Of a stretch of DNA of 64,000 nucleotides, positions 52,501 through 61,841 are shown piece by piece. Source of the DNA: Lachnospiraceae bacterium UBA7179 (GTDB taxonomy: Bacteria > Bacillota > Clostridia > Lachnospirales > Lachnospiraceae). Both the position numbers and the translations under genes were made by a program. The stretch spans positions 5,600 through 69,599 of the forward strand of contig DKVL01000090.1 in NCBI GenBank assembly GCA_002491195.1, read 5' to 3'. Numbering within the stretch: position 1 is the first letter of the stretch; each line of letters begins with the position of its first letter. A model generated the notes under the pieces. The model made no database searches and had not been told where the DNA came from. It saw only the letters and a program-made list of their open reading frames with translations.

Positions 52501-54842
52501 AAAACGGCATACAGAATATTCAATGTAGGTTCTTTCCCACTCTGGATCGCCCACTCCTGCAGTTCAGCGGCAGCAACCGTTAAAGCTTTTTTCATGGCCC
52601 ATTCGTCCGCCGCGCGGGTTAAGTCTTTTGCCAGAACAGCAGCACGCTGTCTGCTGTCCGAGAACAGCAGAACCTTCCTCCCCTCATTGGCTTTTCCCCT
52701 GTATTCCGGAACAGGGGGCTGTATGTAAAACTGCTCTGACACTAAATTGAAAAAGGGCTCGTTTCCCTTCGTCACAAAATCCGTCGCCTCAAAACGCATC
52801 TTATCACATTTCGGACAGGTTCCAAATGTCCACAAATCCGGTCTTCCCCTGACTTGTTTCTCAGAATATGCCACACGGATACAGCACTCTTTCACATCCG
52901 TTTCCCCAGAATACCTGTCCAGATGCCCTGTCAGTGCGTTAAGATATGCAGTCTGCATCTTTTTGGTCGGTTTAAAACTCCCATCCTGCGGAATAGGATA
53001 AAATAACACTTCTTTCAGGTTATCCGTGAATTGAATTCCCGGCTCATTCCAGACAAAAGGATTTTCATATTCCAAAACATCCATAAATCCGCGCAAAAAC
53101 AGTGCACCGCAGGATCTCTCATTCAACAGCTCATAAATCATACCACCACATTTACAGCGCGTACTGGGTTTTCGCAGATAAATGCGCCCTAATCCTAACT
53201 CCAGACTCTCACGGCTTTTTTGTGTACACGCCGGATTTGAACAGGCATAAATCCCCTGCAGTCCCCGAAACATCATGTGCAGCCTGGCAGGATACAAAAC
53301 TTTTCCGTCCTCATTCCTTGCAAACGGAGCTATGGCCAACAGCACGCTGGTGGCTTTCTCCGCCACAGGCAGCTGACTCTGGGGAAAAACTCGTTTTACC
53401 AGCTCCCGAAAACTGACTGCATGCCCCCTGGTGTGTTCCATAATACGCAGCATAGGGGCACACCTGCACAGACAATTAAACAACCAAATTTCCACCGTTT
53501 TTTCGTCTTCCGAATCAAAAGATATGGGAAAACCTGCCCGTTTGGCAAAATCCAAAATTGCCGGATACCGCTGATTCCACTCCTGCTGCAGCGCATCTAT
53601 ATCATAGTCCGCCAAAACCTCCGGATCAAATTCGCTGCCTTTCTCCCGAATCTCCTCTTCTATTCCCTTAATCAATATAAATTTATTCTCATCGACCCGC
53701 TGCGCGCTTAAATCACAGGCAAATTGACGAATTTCCTCTTCCTTTGCCTTTTCCGAAGGAACACTGGCGCTGGTAAGGATAAATTGTACCTGGCTGCGTC
53801 TGATACCAAGTTTGTGCAACAATCTGCGCACCAAAAAGGCAACCTCTCCGCCGGACGAACCATGATACATATGGGCTTCATCAATCACAAACAGCAGCTT
53901 ATGGCTTTGATTGCTGTCGAGCCAATTCTTTGTCTTCTTCCAGATTCCTTTTTCAATGGGACGCATCAACATATATTCCAGCATAGAATAGTTTGTAATC
54001 AATATATCGGGACAATATTGATGCATCTCATGACGGGTTATCAGTTCCGCATCCATAGGATCTGTAAAATCGTTCTCCTGACTGCGCAGACGCTGAACAA
54101 ACGCCGCCAGATCCTTTTTTGATGGATATTTTCCAAGTTTCCGAAGCTTTTCCTTCGTTTCCTTCGGCTGCCCGAGAATATCTTTCTCTATTGTATCCGC
54201 CAAATCATGGTTTTGTTTCCCGTCAACTCTGCCCGCATACGGTGTACGACCAGTATACATTCCAAACTGTGGAACCCGTCTTCCTGGAACGATCTCATCC
54301 AACAGGCAATGAAAACCGTCTTCCTTATTGCCGATCATCTGGCGAAGTCTTCCCAACTGATCTGATACCAACGCGTTCATCGGATACATCATAATAGCCC
54401 GCACCCCGCGAATCTCCCATGTTTCAGGTGAATGCATTTGTTCCAGTACCAGCTTACTCACCATCGGCCACATAAAACATTCTGTCTTTCCGGAGCCTGT
54501 ACCAGTGGCAACAAAAAGGTCATATCCATGATAAAATGCTTCCAGGGCTTCCACCTGGTGTTTATACGGATTCTTAAACACCCCAAGCTTCCTATCCGCC
54601 ATTTTAAGAAGAATTTTTTTGACATCCTCCTCAAGATCGGCCTTATGCAGTCCATCTGTCACTTCAAAATATGCCGGATTCGCCTCGATGTAAGGTTCCT
54701 GAAACACTGTTCCTTCTCTCTGCAATTCCTTTTCACAGGCGGCACGCAGCGCGTTATTTTTACCAAGATATTCCGTGTTAATATAGTTCAACAACCTGTT
54801 TGTAATAGTATCATACGTGCTTTTTACCCCATATTTATCCAT
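49590..54842 (-). CDS. DEAH-box helicase with C-terminal DUF1998, DruE/DISARM-like
   Basis: 1750-residue ATP-dependent nucleic-acid translocase or helicase, fourth gene of the operon. Walker A is GTGSGKT (114-120), followed by [15 protein letters not shown], the DEAH motif [10 protein letters not shown] (about 320) and TSASVPSE. The second RecA domain has [36 protein letters not shown] and [13 protein letters not shown]. Several zinc knuckles lie between and after (CPRC-x13-CAHC; CKCG; CPFC). The DUF1998 end carries [20 protein letters not shown]. Helicase and DUF1998 in one chain recall DruE of Druantia; DISARM has them in DrmA and DrmB. It overlaps the gene before it by 8 bp. Confidence 0.9.
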   Translation of the reverse strand: [1750 protein letters not shown]

Positions 54843-55866
54843 GGTTCTCCCTTTCCTCCATCGATAGTGTCATACCCAACGCACATAACTGCGGTTCCAC
54901 AAAATCCCATGCATAATTGTCCATATCCCACACCAGCCGGTCTGTAAGAGATCCTCTCGGCCACGCATAAGTTTCCAATAAAGAATTTTCTTTCTGTGGC
55001 AGATGGACTCTCAATTTCACGGAAACATGATCATAATGACAACATACCTGCGTCAATACAGCATTGTGTGCCATGTGCCTCATCGCTATCATGAAGCGCC
55101 TATATTCACCCATTTTCTGCATAAATGGATCGAGCCGATGCTTCATCAGATCATCCTCCTGCCTCAGAAGAAAATACTCATATCCATTCTGAAAAATATT
55201 ACGGCGCACCAGCCATATTCCCTCCACCGCTGCAGGCTGCTCTGACTGCCAACAGAGATGATTGTTATATGATTTTCTATACGCGTTAAAATATTGTATA
55301 TCCTCATCTGTACACGTCGGTTTCCACCATGCACGCCGAACATACTCCCTTAACCATACTGTGACATCTTCATACGATTTGGAGCTGAACGCAATATTCT
55401 CTTCCGTTTTCCGAATCATTGCTATGCCCGAATACCGCACTCCCTGTGAAAGCAACTCTCCTTTTATGCATTCTGCTCTGGCTGACAGCGGTATCCTGTT
55501 ACTTTCCGCAAGAATCAGATTTGTCCCAAATCCAACCTGCAGCAAATCGCCATGTCGGATTAGTCTGCCCAGCAGTATCGAAACAGGAGTGTCCGTATCT
55601 GATGGTGTTTCAAACCACACCGCAGATTCCGGAAACCTTTTTAACAACTCCTTCCAAACGGAAGTACATTTACTCAAAATATGTCTTTTACTCATTCCCT
55701 GTACATCCCCCTGAGCAGGAACAAGCGGCTGATCCAATGTAGCTGCCTTTATCCAGCAGGCCATTGCCGAATATAAAACTCTGTTACAGTATTGTATCCC
55801 AGATTCATCTATGTATCTGTCAATTCCCAAATCTGCAGCCATCGCTTGCAGAATTCTACTCTCCAT
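54835..55866 (-). CDS. Unknown protein of the DUF1998-helicase operon
   Basis: 343-residue soluble protein that I do not recognise. It is rich in Arg, Trp and Tyr with helical character. Notable parts are GFGTNLILAESNRIPLSARA near the middle, KPTCTDEDIQYFNAYRKSYN, and MAHNAVLTQVCCHYDHVSVK near the end. No zinc motif, nucleotide loop or membrane segment is visible. Its start follows AAGGAGGAGG, 11 bp after the 966-residue gene, and its end overlaps the helicase gene by 8 bp. That coupling suggests a helicase partner made in similar amounts. Confidence 0.8.
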   Translation of the reverse strand: MESRILQAMAADLGIDRYIDESGIQYCNRVLYSAMACWIKAATLDQPLVPAQGDVQGMSKRHILSKCTSVWKELLKRFPESAVWFETPSDTDTPVSILLGRLIRHGDLLQVGFGTNLILAESNRIPLSARAECIKGELLSQGVRYSGIAMIRKTEENIAFSSKSYEDVTVWLREYVRRAWWKPTCTDEDIQYFNAYRKSYNNHLCWQSEQPAAVEGIWLVRRNIFQNGYEYFLLRQEDDLMKHRLDPFMQKMGEYRRFMIAMRHMAHNAVLTQVCCHYDHVSVKLRVHLPQKENSLLETYAWPRGSLTDRLVWDMDNYAWDFVEPQLCALGMTLSMEERENHG

Positions 55867-55877
55867 GCGCCTCCTCC

Positions 55878-58778
55878 TTACAGATATTTTGCAAGATATT
55901 TGTCCACTTTTATATCAAAATCCATGGATGAAAGAATTTCCATAAATTTCTCCTTTTTATCAGCACTTTTCGCACACAGCAAAATCTGAAGCAACATCAT
56001 TTCATCCGGTTCTATCGTTCCACCTGTGACAGCCAGATATCCTGCATAGTTCAGTACCGCCGTGTTGTCAATAATTCCATAAAACTTCTTTAACATTCTG
56101 CGCTTTTTCCGAAAAGCTTCCGCGTCATATATCCACGTAAACTCCACGGATGAGTGAAACGCTTTCAATATATCCGTTTCAAAGTCCACAATACCGATAT
56201 CACCATCAATGAATAAAACCCGGTTCCACACATAACCTGGAACCATCTCCGCATTCGCTCCATTTAGGGAAAAAATAAGAATTGCCCTGCGTCCCCACTC
56301 TTCCGAACGCTGCCGAATTTCCTGAAAGGCATTCAGACTAAATCCATCAAAGACACCATTTATAACAAATACCCTGTCCACAGAGAGTATTTCCTGACTA
56401 ATAAAATCGCATATAGTCTTACAACAGGACTCCCCAATCGGTAAGGTAAGCTCACAGACCTCCTCTCCCCCGAACATAGCCGAAACACAGTCCGCTATCC
56501 TTTCCGCATGGTCACCGCACACAACAGGTATTTTACCACAAATCGCAAAGACAAGCATCTGCGACATCTGAATGGCAACACCCTCCTCATATCCCATCCT
56601 GCCTAAATTATCTGCCAGTTCTTCCACAAAGGAATCCATATCTGTTATCTCGTCCCCCCACAGATAATCCTTTTTCCTATAGGTAACCGAAATCCTGCTA
56701 AAACCTCCTTCTGACGCGGCCCCCTTTCCCCTAAAATGATCTGGCATGACAAACGCCATCTCAGAAATAAAATCTGCCGCATCTTTCTTTGCCGAGGCAA
56801 TGCGGGCAGCTATTTTTTCTTCTACATCCTGCGCCAGTTTCTCCTGTCTTGAAATCTCCTCTTGAAACTTCTCCAGTTCCTCCTGCACTCTGCCATGCTG
56901 CTCTTTGCAGGATGCGTAAATATCCCTCTCTTTACTGACAGCGCTTTGTAATTCCTCCAATTCCTCCCGCGCCATACGAAGCTGTTCAGAATTTTCCTTT
57001 TTCCAGTCTTCCAAAAGCAATTCCTTACACTTTTTCACGAGTGCATCGTTTCGCTCCACCGCCGCCCCCAACGTTTCCATATCCATATCACTTTCTGTCA
57101 GATAGGAATCCGCCTGTTCGATAAAGGCGCACAGATATTCTTTAGCTTCTTCTTCCGTACATCCATATGCATCAGTGATTTCCTGGTATATAGTTTCTTC
57201 CGGCATTTCTCTCAAAAAACTCTGACAGTGCCGCGTCTCTTTGACGCTAAGACCACTTTGACGCAATCTGGTACTGGTGGCACGTTTTATCACAATGTTT
57301 TTTACGACTTCCATCGGACTCTTGATCTGAAAAATGCTCTGCGGAATACCCATATTGAGATGTCTGTAGATTTTTCTTCCCACTATATCCAACACATCAC
57401 CAATGTCAATTTGATATTGAGGCAACACATACACATCCGTTTTTAACCGAACACACCCGTCATAAAATTCGAGTTCTCTTGTCCCACAGAGCAGACCGCT
57501 CATTTCTTTTTCTGTAACACGGTAGACAAAAAGAATTTTACTTCCTACTATATTTGAAAAAGTATTACCTGCCAGATAGTCTGAAATATCTTTACAGCTA
57601 TGACACTCCGTCAGCTCCACTACCTCTATATACTTTATACTGCTGTCATACTGCGTCTTGACATAGTCTCTATTTGCATCCTTATAATTCTCAACTGCAC
57701 TCCAATTCCATACCCCTATAAATCCGTCCATTTCAGGCCCGTCAAATACCGGCAGCCTGTCGCGATTGCCAAAATAAGGCGGCTCGTCCTCATTCCTAAT
57801 AAAGCATCTGGCATTCCTGTTTTCTATGTCTGCAAGTCTTCTGCACCACTTTTTCCCATTGGAATCAGTCAATACCTGTCCAATAGAAGTATAAGGAAAC
57901 TCCTCGCTCTGATTCTCCTCCATATCCTCATCTGAATACTTTAACAACTTATGAATTTTCTCCAGTTCTGCCTGAGACCTTGCCACTTTATCCTCCGAAT
58001 CTTTCATCCTTTCCTTTAAGACGGCCATCTCGCTTTCCAACGCACTGTTCCTTTCAGATAACCCAGCTATTTTGTTTTGCGCTTCACAGTATGCACTTTG
58101 CCCATTCTCTAATTCCTGCCTCAGTTTGACTGCCTGATCAGATAAATGGCTGATTTTTTCCTGCAAATCTCCAATTTCAAGATCTTTTGTACTATCTTCC
58201 GTTTTCTTTTCCGAAATCTCATTAACGCGCTCTTTCTGCTTTTGTTTTTCTTTTAAAAGCAAAACTGCCTCTTCCAACAACGCCACGTATTCCTCTGAAC
58301 AGAAGGTTCCTGTCACTCTGAAGAAAAGCGGCACATTCCCGTCAAACACACTTTGCAATATCGTCTTTATCAGCGCCTTTTGAGGAGATTCCCCTTTCTT
58401 TTCCAGTTCTTCCTGATACTCTTTAATCTCCTGTCTCCAGACACTGAGATACTTATTGATAAAGGATGAAACAAATCTTTTTGCACTATTTTTAGTGACA
58501 AGCTGTATCGCCATATCATCAGGCAAAGAAGCGGCTCTGATGCCCGGGCGGATTTTAGCATATTCCTGGGGATAGTGTTGAAAATATGCCCGTATTGCCT
58601 TTGGCGTAATCTGTCGACAAATATAATCTATTTCCTGAACCGAAAGATCCGCTGTGGTTATTTCACTCTTTACAAAAGCCTTCTGCAGGTGATCTTCATT
58701 TTGCCTCTTCCCAGAATCATTTTTCCCCGTCTCTACATCCTTTTTTAAAGCATATTCCTTATTTTCTGCCTCTCTCAT
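55878..58778 (-). CDS. Coiled-coil protein with degenerate AAA-like C-terminal domain
   Basis: 966-residue protein of unknown function. Residues 1-160 are a helical head; 165-285 a coiled coil; 300-560 a mixed domain with WCRRLADIENRNARCFIRNE; 590-690 a second coiled coil; and 690-960 a globular end. In that end, AICGKIPVVCGDHAERIADC stands where a McrB-like AAA domain would have its phosphate loop, but the GKT is absent. VDRVFVINGVFDGFSLN stands for Walker B without the DE pair. It may therefore be an inactive ATPase relative that serves as a sensor or scaffold; this is my reading, not a family match. ATG overlaps the preceding stop (ATGA). Confidence 0.75.
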   Translation of the reverse strand: MREAENKEYALKKDVETGKNDSGKRQNEDHLQKAFVKSEITTADLSVQEIDYICRQITPKAIRAYFQHYPQEYAKIRPGIRAASLPDDMAIQLVTKNSAKRFVSSFINKYLSVWRQEIKEYQEELEKKGESPQKALIKTILQSVFDGNVPLFFRVTGTFCSEEYVALLEEAVLLLKEKQKQKERVNEISEKKTEDSTKDLEIGDLQEKISHLSDQAVKLRQELENGQSAYCEAQNKIAGLSERNSALESEMAVLKERMKDSEDKVARSQAELEKIHKLLKYSDEDMEENQSEEFPYTSIGQVLTDSNGKKWCRRLADIENRNARCFIRNEDEPPYFGNRDRLPVFDGPEMDGFIGVWNWSAVENYKDANRDYVKTQYDSSIKYIEVVELTECHSCKDISDYLAGNTFSNIVGSKILFVYRVTEKEMSGLLCGTRELEFYDGCVRLKTDVYVLPQYQIDIGDVLDIVGRKIYRHLNMGIPQSIFQIKSPMEVVKNIVIKRATSTRLRQSGLSVKETRHCQSFLREMPEETIYQEITDAYGCTEEEAKEYLCAFIEQADSYLTESDMDMETLGAAVERNDALVKKCKELLLEDWKKENSEQLRMAREELEELQSAVSKERDIYASCKEQHGRVQEELEKFQEEISRQEKLAQDVEEKIAARIASAKKDAADFISEMAFVMPDHFRGKGAASEGGFSRISVTYRKKDYLWGDEITDMDSFVEELADNLGRMGYEEGVAIQMSQMLVFAICGKIPVVCGDHAERIADCVSAMFGGEEVCELTLPIGESCCKTICDFISQEILSVDRVFVINGVFDGFSLNAFQEIRQRSEEWGRRAILIFSLNGANAEMVPGYVWNRVLFIDGDIGIVDFETDILKAFHSSVEFTWIYDAEAFRKKRRMLKKFYGIIDNTAVLNYAGYLAVTGGTIEPDEMMLLQILLCAKSADKKEKFMEILSSMDFDIKVDKYLAKYL

Positions 58779-60376
58779 CTATAAAATCCTTTCCTGCAGT
58801 GAAAATTGTACAATACATTTAAAAGACCAATGGGTATTCTTCCTTTTTCAATTCGTTTCCTGACTTCCTCCACTATCCTTTCATTTCCTGTTCTTTTACA
58901 TTCCAACAACACATATTCTACCCAATACGGAACTGGAACCCACGCTCCGCCATGACACGCTCTGATCGTGTCCACTGTCAGAACTGTTTGCAAATATTTT
59001 GTTTTTTTGATATTTTCTGCCTCAACATGGAAGAAAACTCCATCTTCCGCCACAAAGAAAATCTCTTGCGAATTGTACTGCCCAGGAACAGACAATCGTT
59101 GTTCCCGAACCGTCATATGCCGAAAAGTCATATCTCGACAGCCGATATATAAATCCATTCTTGCATTGGCATTTAAGAAAAAAGGAGCTGCAAAAACTTC
59201 CCGCGTCAAGTCTTTCCATTCTATCGGATTCCCGCTTTCATCCTCTATAGAATAATCATATTGAAACCTCGGACGGACGATCTCTTTGTCTTGAAACGAG
59301 ACCTCCCTCCCTACATATTTTCTGTCCACCGATAATATCATTTCCCGTAAAGCAACAGAAAAACTCACTGTATAAGAGCCGCTTTCTCCCTTCCCTACAA
59401 CCATAGAGGAAACTTCCGTTCCATCATATCTATATACATTTGGAACATCATTCCCGCTGGATATCGCACAGAACATTTTAGAACGACTCAGTACAGGTAC
59501 CATTGCTCCCTGCTCTGTCACCGGCGGCCACAGAGGAATCAATTCCGGCGATGTCTGCAACAGCCAGACACCAAATTCTTTTTGTAAATAATTTTCCACA
59601 TATCGATACCTATTTATATTTTCTATGGAAACACAAATTGTGATTAAATAGACCTGATAAACTTCTTTACTCAAAGATATGGTTCCAAGTTTTTTCCACA
59701 AAATCTCTTGAGGCGGCATAAAACATCTGGCAATTACATAATATTGTCGGTCTGGCGAGACAGTATCTCCCCTTCTGATTTTTTTCCCCTCAGTCTCACC
59801 ATATGCAAAAATTGCGCCTCCACAACTAAAACCATCTGCATAGTCAGACCAGCTTTTTTGAATTTCCAACGCTTTTTCCTTTGGAAATATTGTCACAACA
59901 TAATTTTCTCCCATTTTGGGAACAAAATTGACAGGAACCAGAGTAATGCTATCTTCTAAAAAGTTTCCCGCGTCCACAACGATTGTCTTTTGATACCCTG
60001 CTCCTGCCACACAAACTTGAATCTGCTGACGATGCGCTTTTAAAAGCAGTTGTTCGTTCAATGCCGGAAACCCTATATTCAGGCAAAATTGATTGCCTGC
60101 CCGGACTGTAAGATAGACCGGAAGTCCAACCCGCTCATACAAATTTAGTTTCAAGTTCCCATCTACCCGCTTATCGCATTCCGGGCTCAGTTCTGTCTTG
60201 CTATAATGAGAAAACTTGTCCGGCTGCGAACCTCCCCGGGAACGCCAAAATACTGGCTCGCCACATTCCGGGCAAAAAAATCGCACATGTTTTTGAGGGA
60301 TATATTCACCATAAAATATATCTGCACTGACTTCTTTTTCTGAACCTGTTTCATACCGATCGATAGCATATTTCAT
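58775..60376 (-). CDS. CoiA-like zinc-finger protein, first gene of the DUF1998-helicase operon
   Basis: 533-residue protein. The N-terminus (about 30-70) has FFCPECGEPVFWRSRGG, then DKFSHYSK and SPECDKR: a CxxC pair, a HY and a further Cys, resembling the zinc region at the front of competence protein CoiA and of several phage-defence proteins. The remaining 450 residues are beta-rich and unrecognised; no clear nuclease core was found. ATG 60376 has only a weak ribosome site. It lies 87 nt downstream of a consensus promoter and is coupled to the next gene by ATGA. Confidence 0.78.
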   Translation of the reverse strand: MKYAIDRYETGSEKEVSADIFYGEYIPQKHVRFFCPECGEPVFWRSRGGSQPDKFSHYSKTELSPECDKRVDGNLKLNLYERVGLPVYLTVRAGNQFCLNIGFPALNEQLLLKAHRQQIQVCVAGAGYQKTIVVDAGNFLEDSITLVPVNFVPKMGENYVVTIFPKEKALEIQKSWSDYADGFSCGGAIFAYGETEGKKIRRGDTVSPDRQYYVIARCFMPPQEILWKKLGTISLSKEVYQVYLITICVSIENINRYRYVENYLQKEFGVWLLQTSPELIPLWPPVTEQGAMVPVLSRSKMFCAISSGNDVPNVYRYDGTEVSSMVVGKGESGSYTVSFSVALREMILSVDRKYVGREVSFQDKEIVRPRFQYDYSIEDESGNPIEWKDLTREVFAAPFFLNANARMDLYIGCRDMTFRHMTVREQRLSVPGQYNSQEIFFVAEDGVFFHVEAENIKKTKYLQTVLTVDTIRACHGGAWVPVPYWVEYVLLECKRTGNERIVEEVRKRIEKGRIPIGLLNVLYNFHCRKGFYR

Positions 60377-60470
60377 AATTCTACTCTAAGCCTTTTTCTT
60401 ATTTCTAACCATTTCTGACGTTTGCTTCTTTATTGCATTTTCTCATATTCCAGTACCAATAATCAATTTT

Positions 60471-60499
60471 ATTATATACACGATACTTTGTTATTTCAA
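60471..60499 (-). promoter_or_regulatory. Consensus promoter of the four-gene defence-like operon
   Basis: On the - strand TTGAAA (60499-60494) and TATAAT (60476-60471) are spaced by exactly 17 bp, giving a leader near 87 nt. Together with the terminator at 60614-60657 it fills the 324-bp gap 60377-60700; the rest of that gap shows nothing I can name. Confidence 0.8.
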
Positions 60500-60613
60500 T
60501 ACAAAATATGACAAACTTCTGATAATTATTTTCCCAGCCAACTAAGGTTTCCCTAAATAGCAATTAATCATTCATTGATATTGGAATTGCCCCGCTTTCA
60601 ACACATCAGTGAA

Positions 60614-60657
60614 AAAAATAACAATAGCCATTTTTTGTAGTGGCTATTGTTATTTTT
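60614..60657 (-). terminator. Terminator of the M23 peptidase gene
   Basis: AAAAATAACAATAGCCA and TGGCTATTGTTATTTTT are complementary over 17 bases with a ten-base loop. It insulates the operon starting at 60499 from transcripts coming from the right. Confidence 0.9.
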
Positions 60658-60700
60658 ATATCTAACACATCCGCACCCTTATTCCGCCAAAAGTTACTAC

Positions 60701-61723
60701 TTAATTTTCTTTCTGATCTTCCAAATCATCAGGCACTACAGGGTCTTTCATATCATATTTCCGGTCCCACTCTTTCGTGAAATCGTCCCGCTCAACCTCG
60801 CACCTGTGGCCGCTCAGAAATCCCGCCAACTGGTAGAAATCAACCCAGATCTCATTGTTTCCATCTTTTTGTGACTCATCAAAAATCAACTGCAGTCCTA
60901 CATGAAGATGCACTGTCTTGATATTATTCACATTCTCCTTGTCACTGTAACCAGTATGTCCCATATAGCCGATCACATCGCCCGCGGTGACATAGTCCCC
61001 CTCCTTGAGCCCTTCCGCGTAAGGCCTGTTCTGCCTAAGATGCGCATAGTAATAATATCGCTTTTTATCAAAACTGCGAATACCGATCCGCCACCCGCCA
61101 TAGCGATTCCAGCCAAGCGCTTCCACATAGCCGGATTCGACTGCTATGATGGGCGTGCCGATCAACCCCATCATGTCATGTCCAAGGTGCTGCCTCTTAT
61201 AACCAAAATCCCTGCCCACGCCGAAATCATCATAATCCTGGTATGAAAATCCCGCTGCAATCGGCGAATACGCTTTCAATCCATATTTCTTTTGATAAGT
61301 ACCACTCTCATCCTCGATCTCATACTCTCCAAGCATGCCACCAAGCACGGCAGAATACGCTTCATAATAATATGAAAAATACTGGTATTTTTCACTGAGC
61401 GCTGCTGTCGTTATCTCTTCCGATGTGAGTTTTGCAGCAATCTCATTAATATACTCCGTTGACTTGCTGTCGAATTCTCCTCCTCCGCGTACTGCGGCAT
61501 ACGCAAGCAGCGTGATCCAGTCAAGATGTACTTTCGACTGATACGACTCTATGTCCATAAGACATGCCTTTTTCATTGCCTCCTTTGATGCATTAAAATC
61601 AACCCATTTGATGAAATTACCCTGTGTCTGACTGACCTCCTGTGTCTTATTTTCATACAAAAAAATTCCTGCCGCCAGTGCTACTGTAACCAGAATCAGG
61701 CATGCCATCATTCTATTCTTCAC
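60701..61723 (-). CDS. M23-family peptidase, membrane-anchored
   Basis: 340-residue protein with one N-terminal transmembrane or signal helix (about 4-22). The C-terminal half is an M23 (LytM-type) metallopeptidase: the zinc ligands His and Asp are in RQHLGHDMMGLIG and the HxH pair in VHLHVGLQL. The central region (about 40-150) is helical. It would act on peptidoglycan outside the membrane; several sporulation and cell-separation proteins have this form. GTG start at 61723 behind GGTGAT. It stands alone between two terminators. Confidence 0.9.
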   Translation of the reverse strand: MKNRMMACLILVTVALAAGIFLYENKTQEVSQTQGNFIKWVDFNASKEAMKKACLMDIESYQSKVHLDWITLLAYAAVRGGGEFDSKSTEYINEIAAKLTSEEITTAALSEKYQYFSYYYEAYSAVLGGMLGEYEIEDESGTYQKKYGLKAYSPIAAGFSYQDYDDFGVGRDFGYKRQHLGHDMMGLIGTPIIAVESGYVEALGWNRYGGWRIGIRSFDKKRYYYYAHLRQNRPYAEGLKEGDYVTAGDVIGYMGHTGYSDKENVNNIKTVHLHVGLQLIFDESQKDGNNEIWVDFYQLAGFLSGHRCEVERDDFTKEWDRKYDMKDPVVPDDLEDQKEN

Positions 61724-61783
61724 ATAATCACCATCATCAAAACGTTATCAGTTCATTCTATGCGCTGCAGAATGATTATATAC

Positions 61784-61815
61784 AAAAAGACAGGCACTCC
61801 ATAACAGTGCCTGTC
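61784..61815 (-). terminator. Terminator of hpf
   Basis: GACAGGCACT and AGTGCCTGTC form a perfect ten-base stem followed on the - strand by TTTTTG, 27 bp after the hpf stop. Confidence 0.88.
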
Positions 61816-61841
61816 CACAAAAACATTTCAGATACGATACT

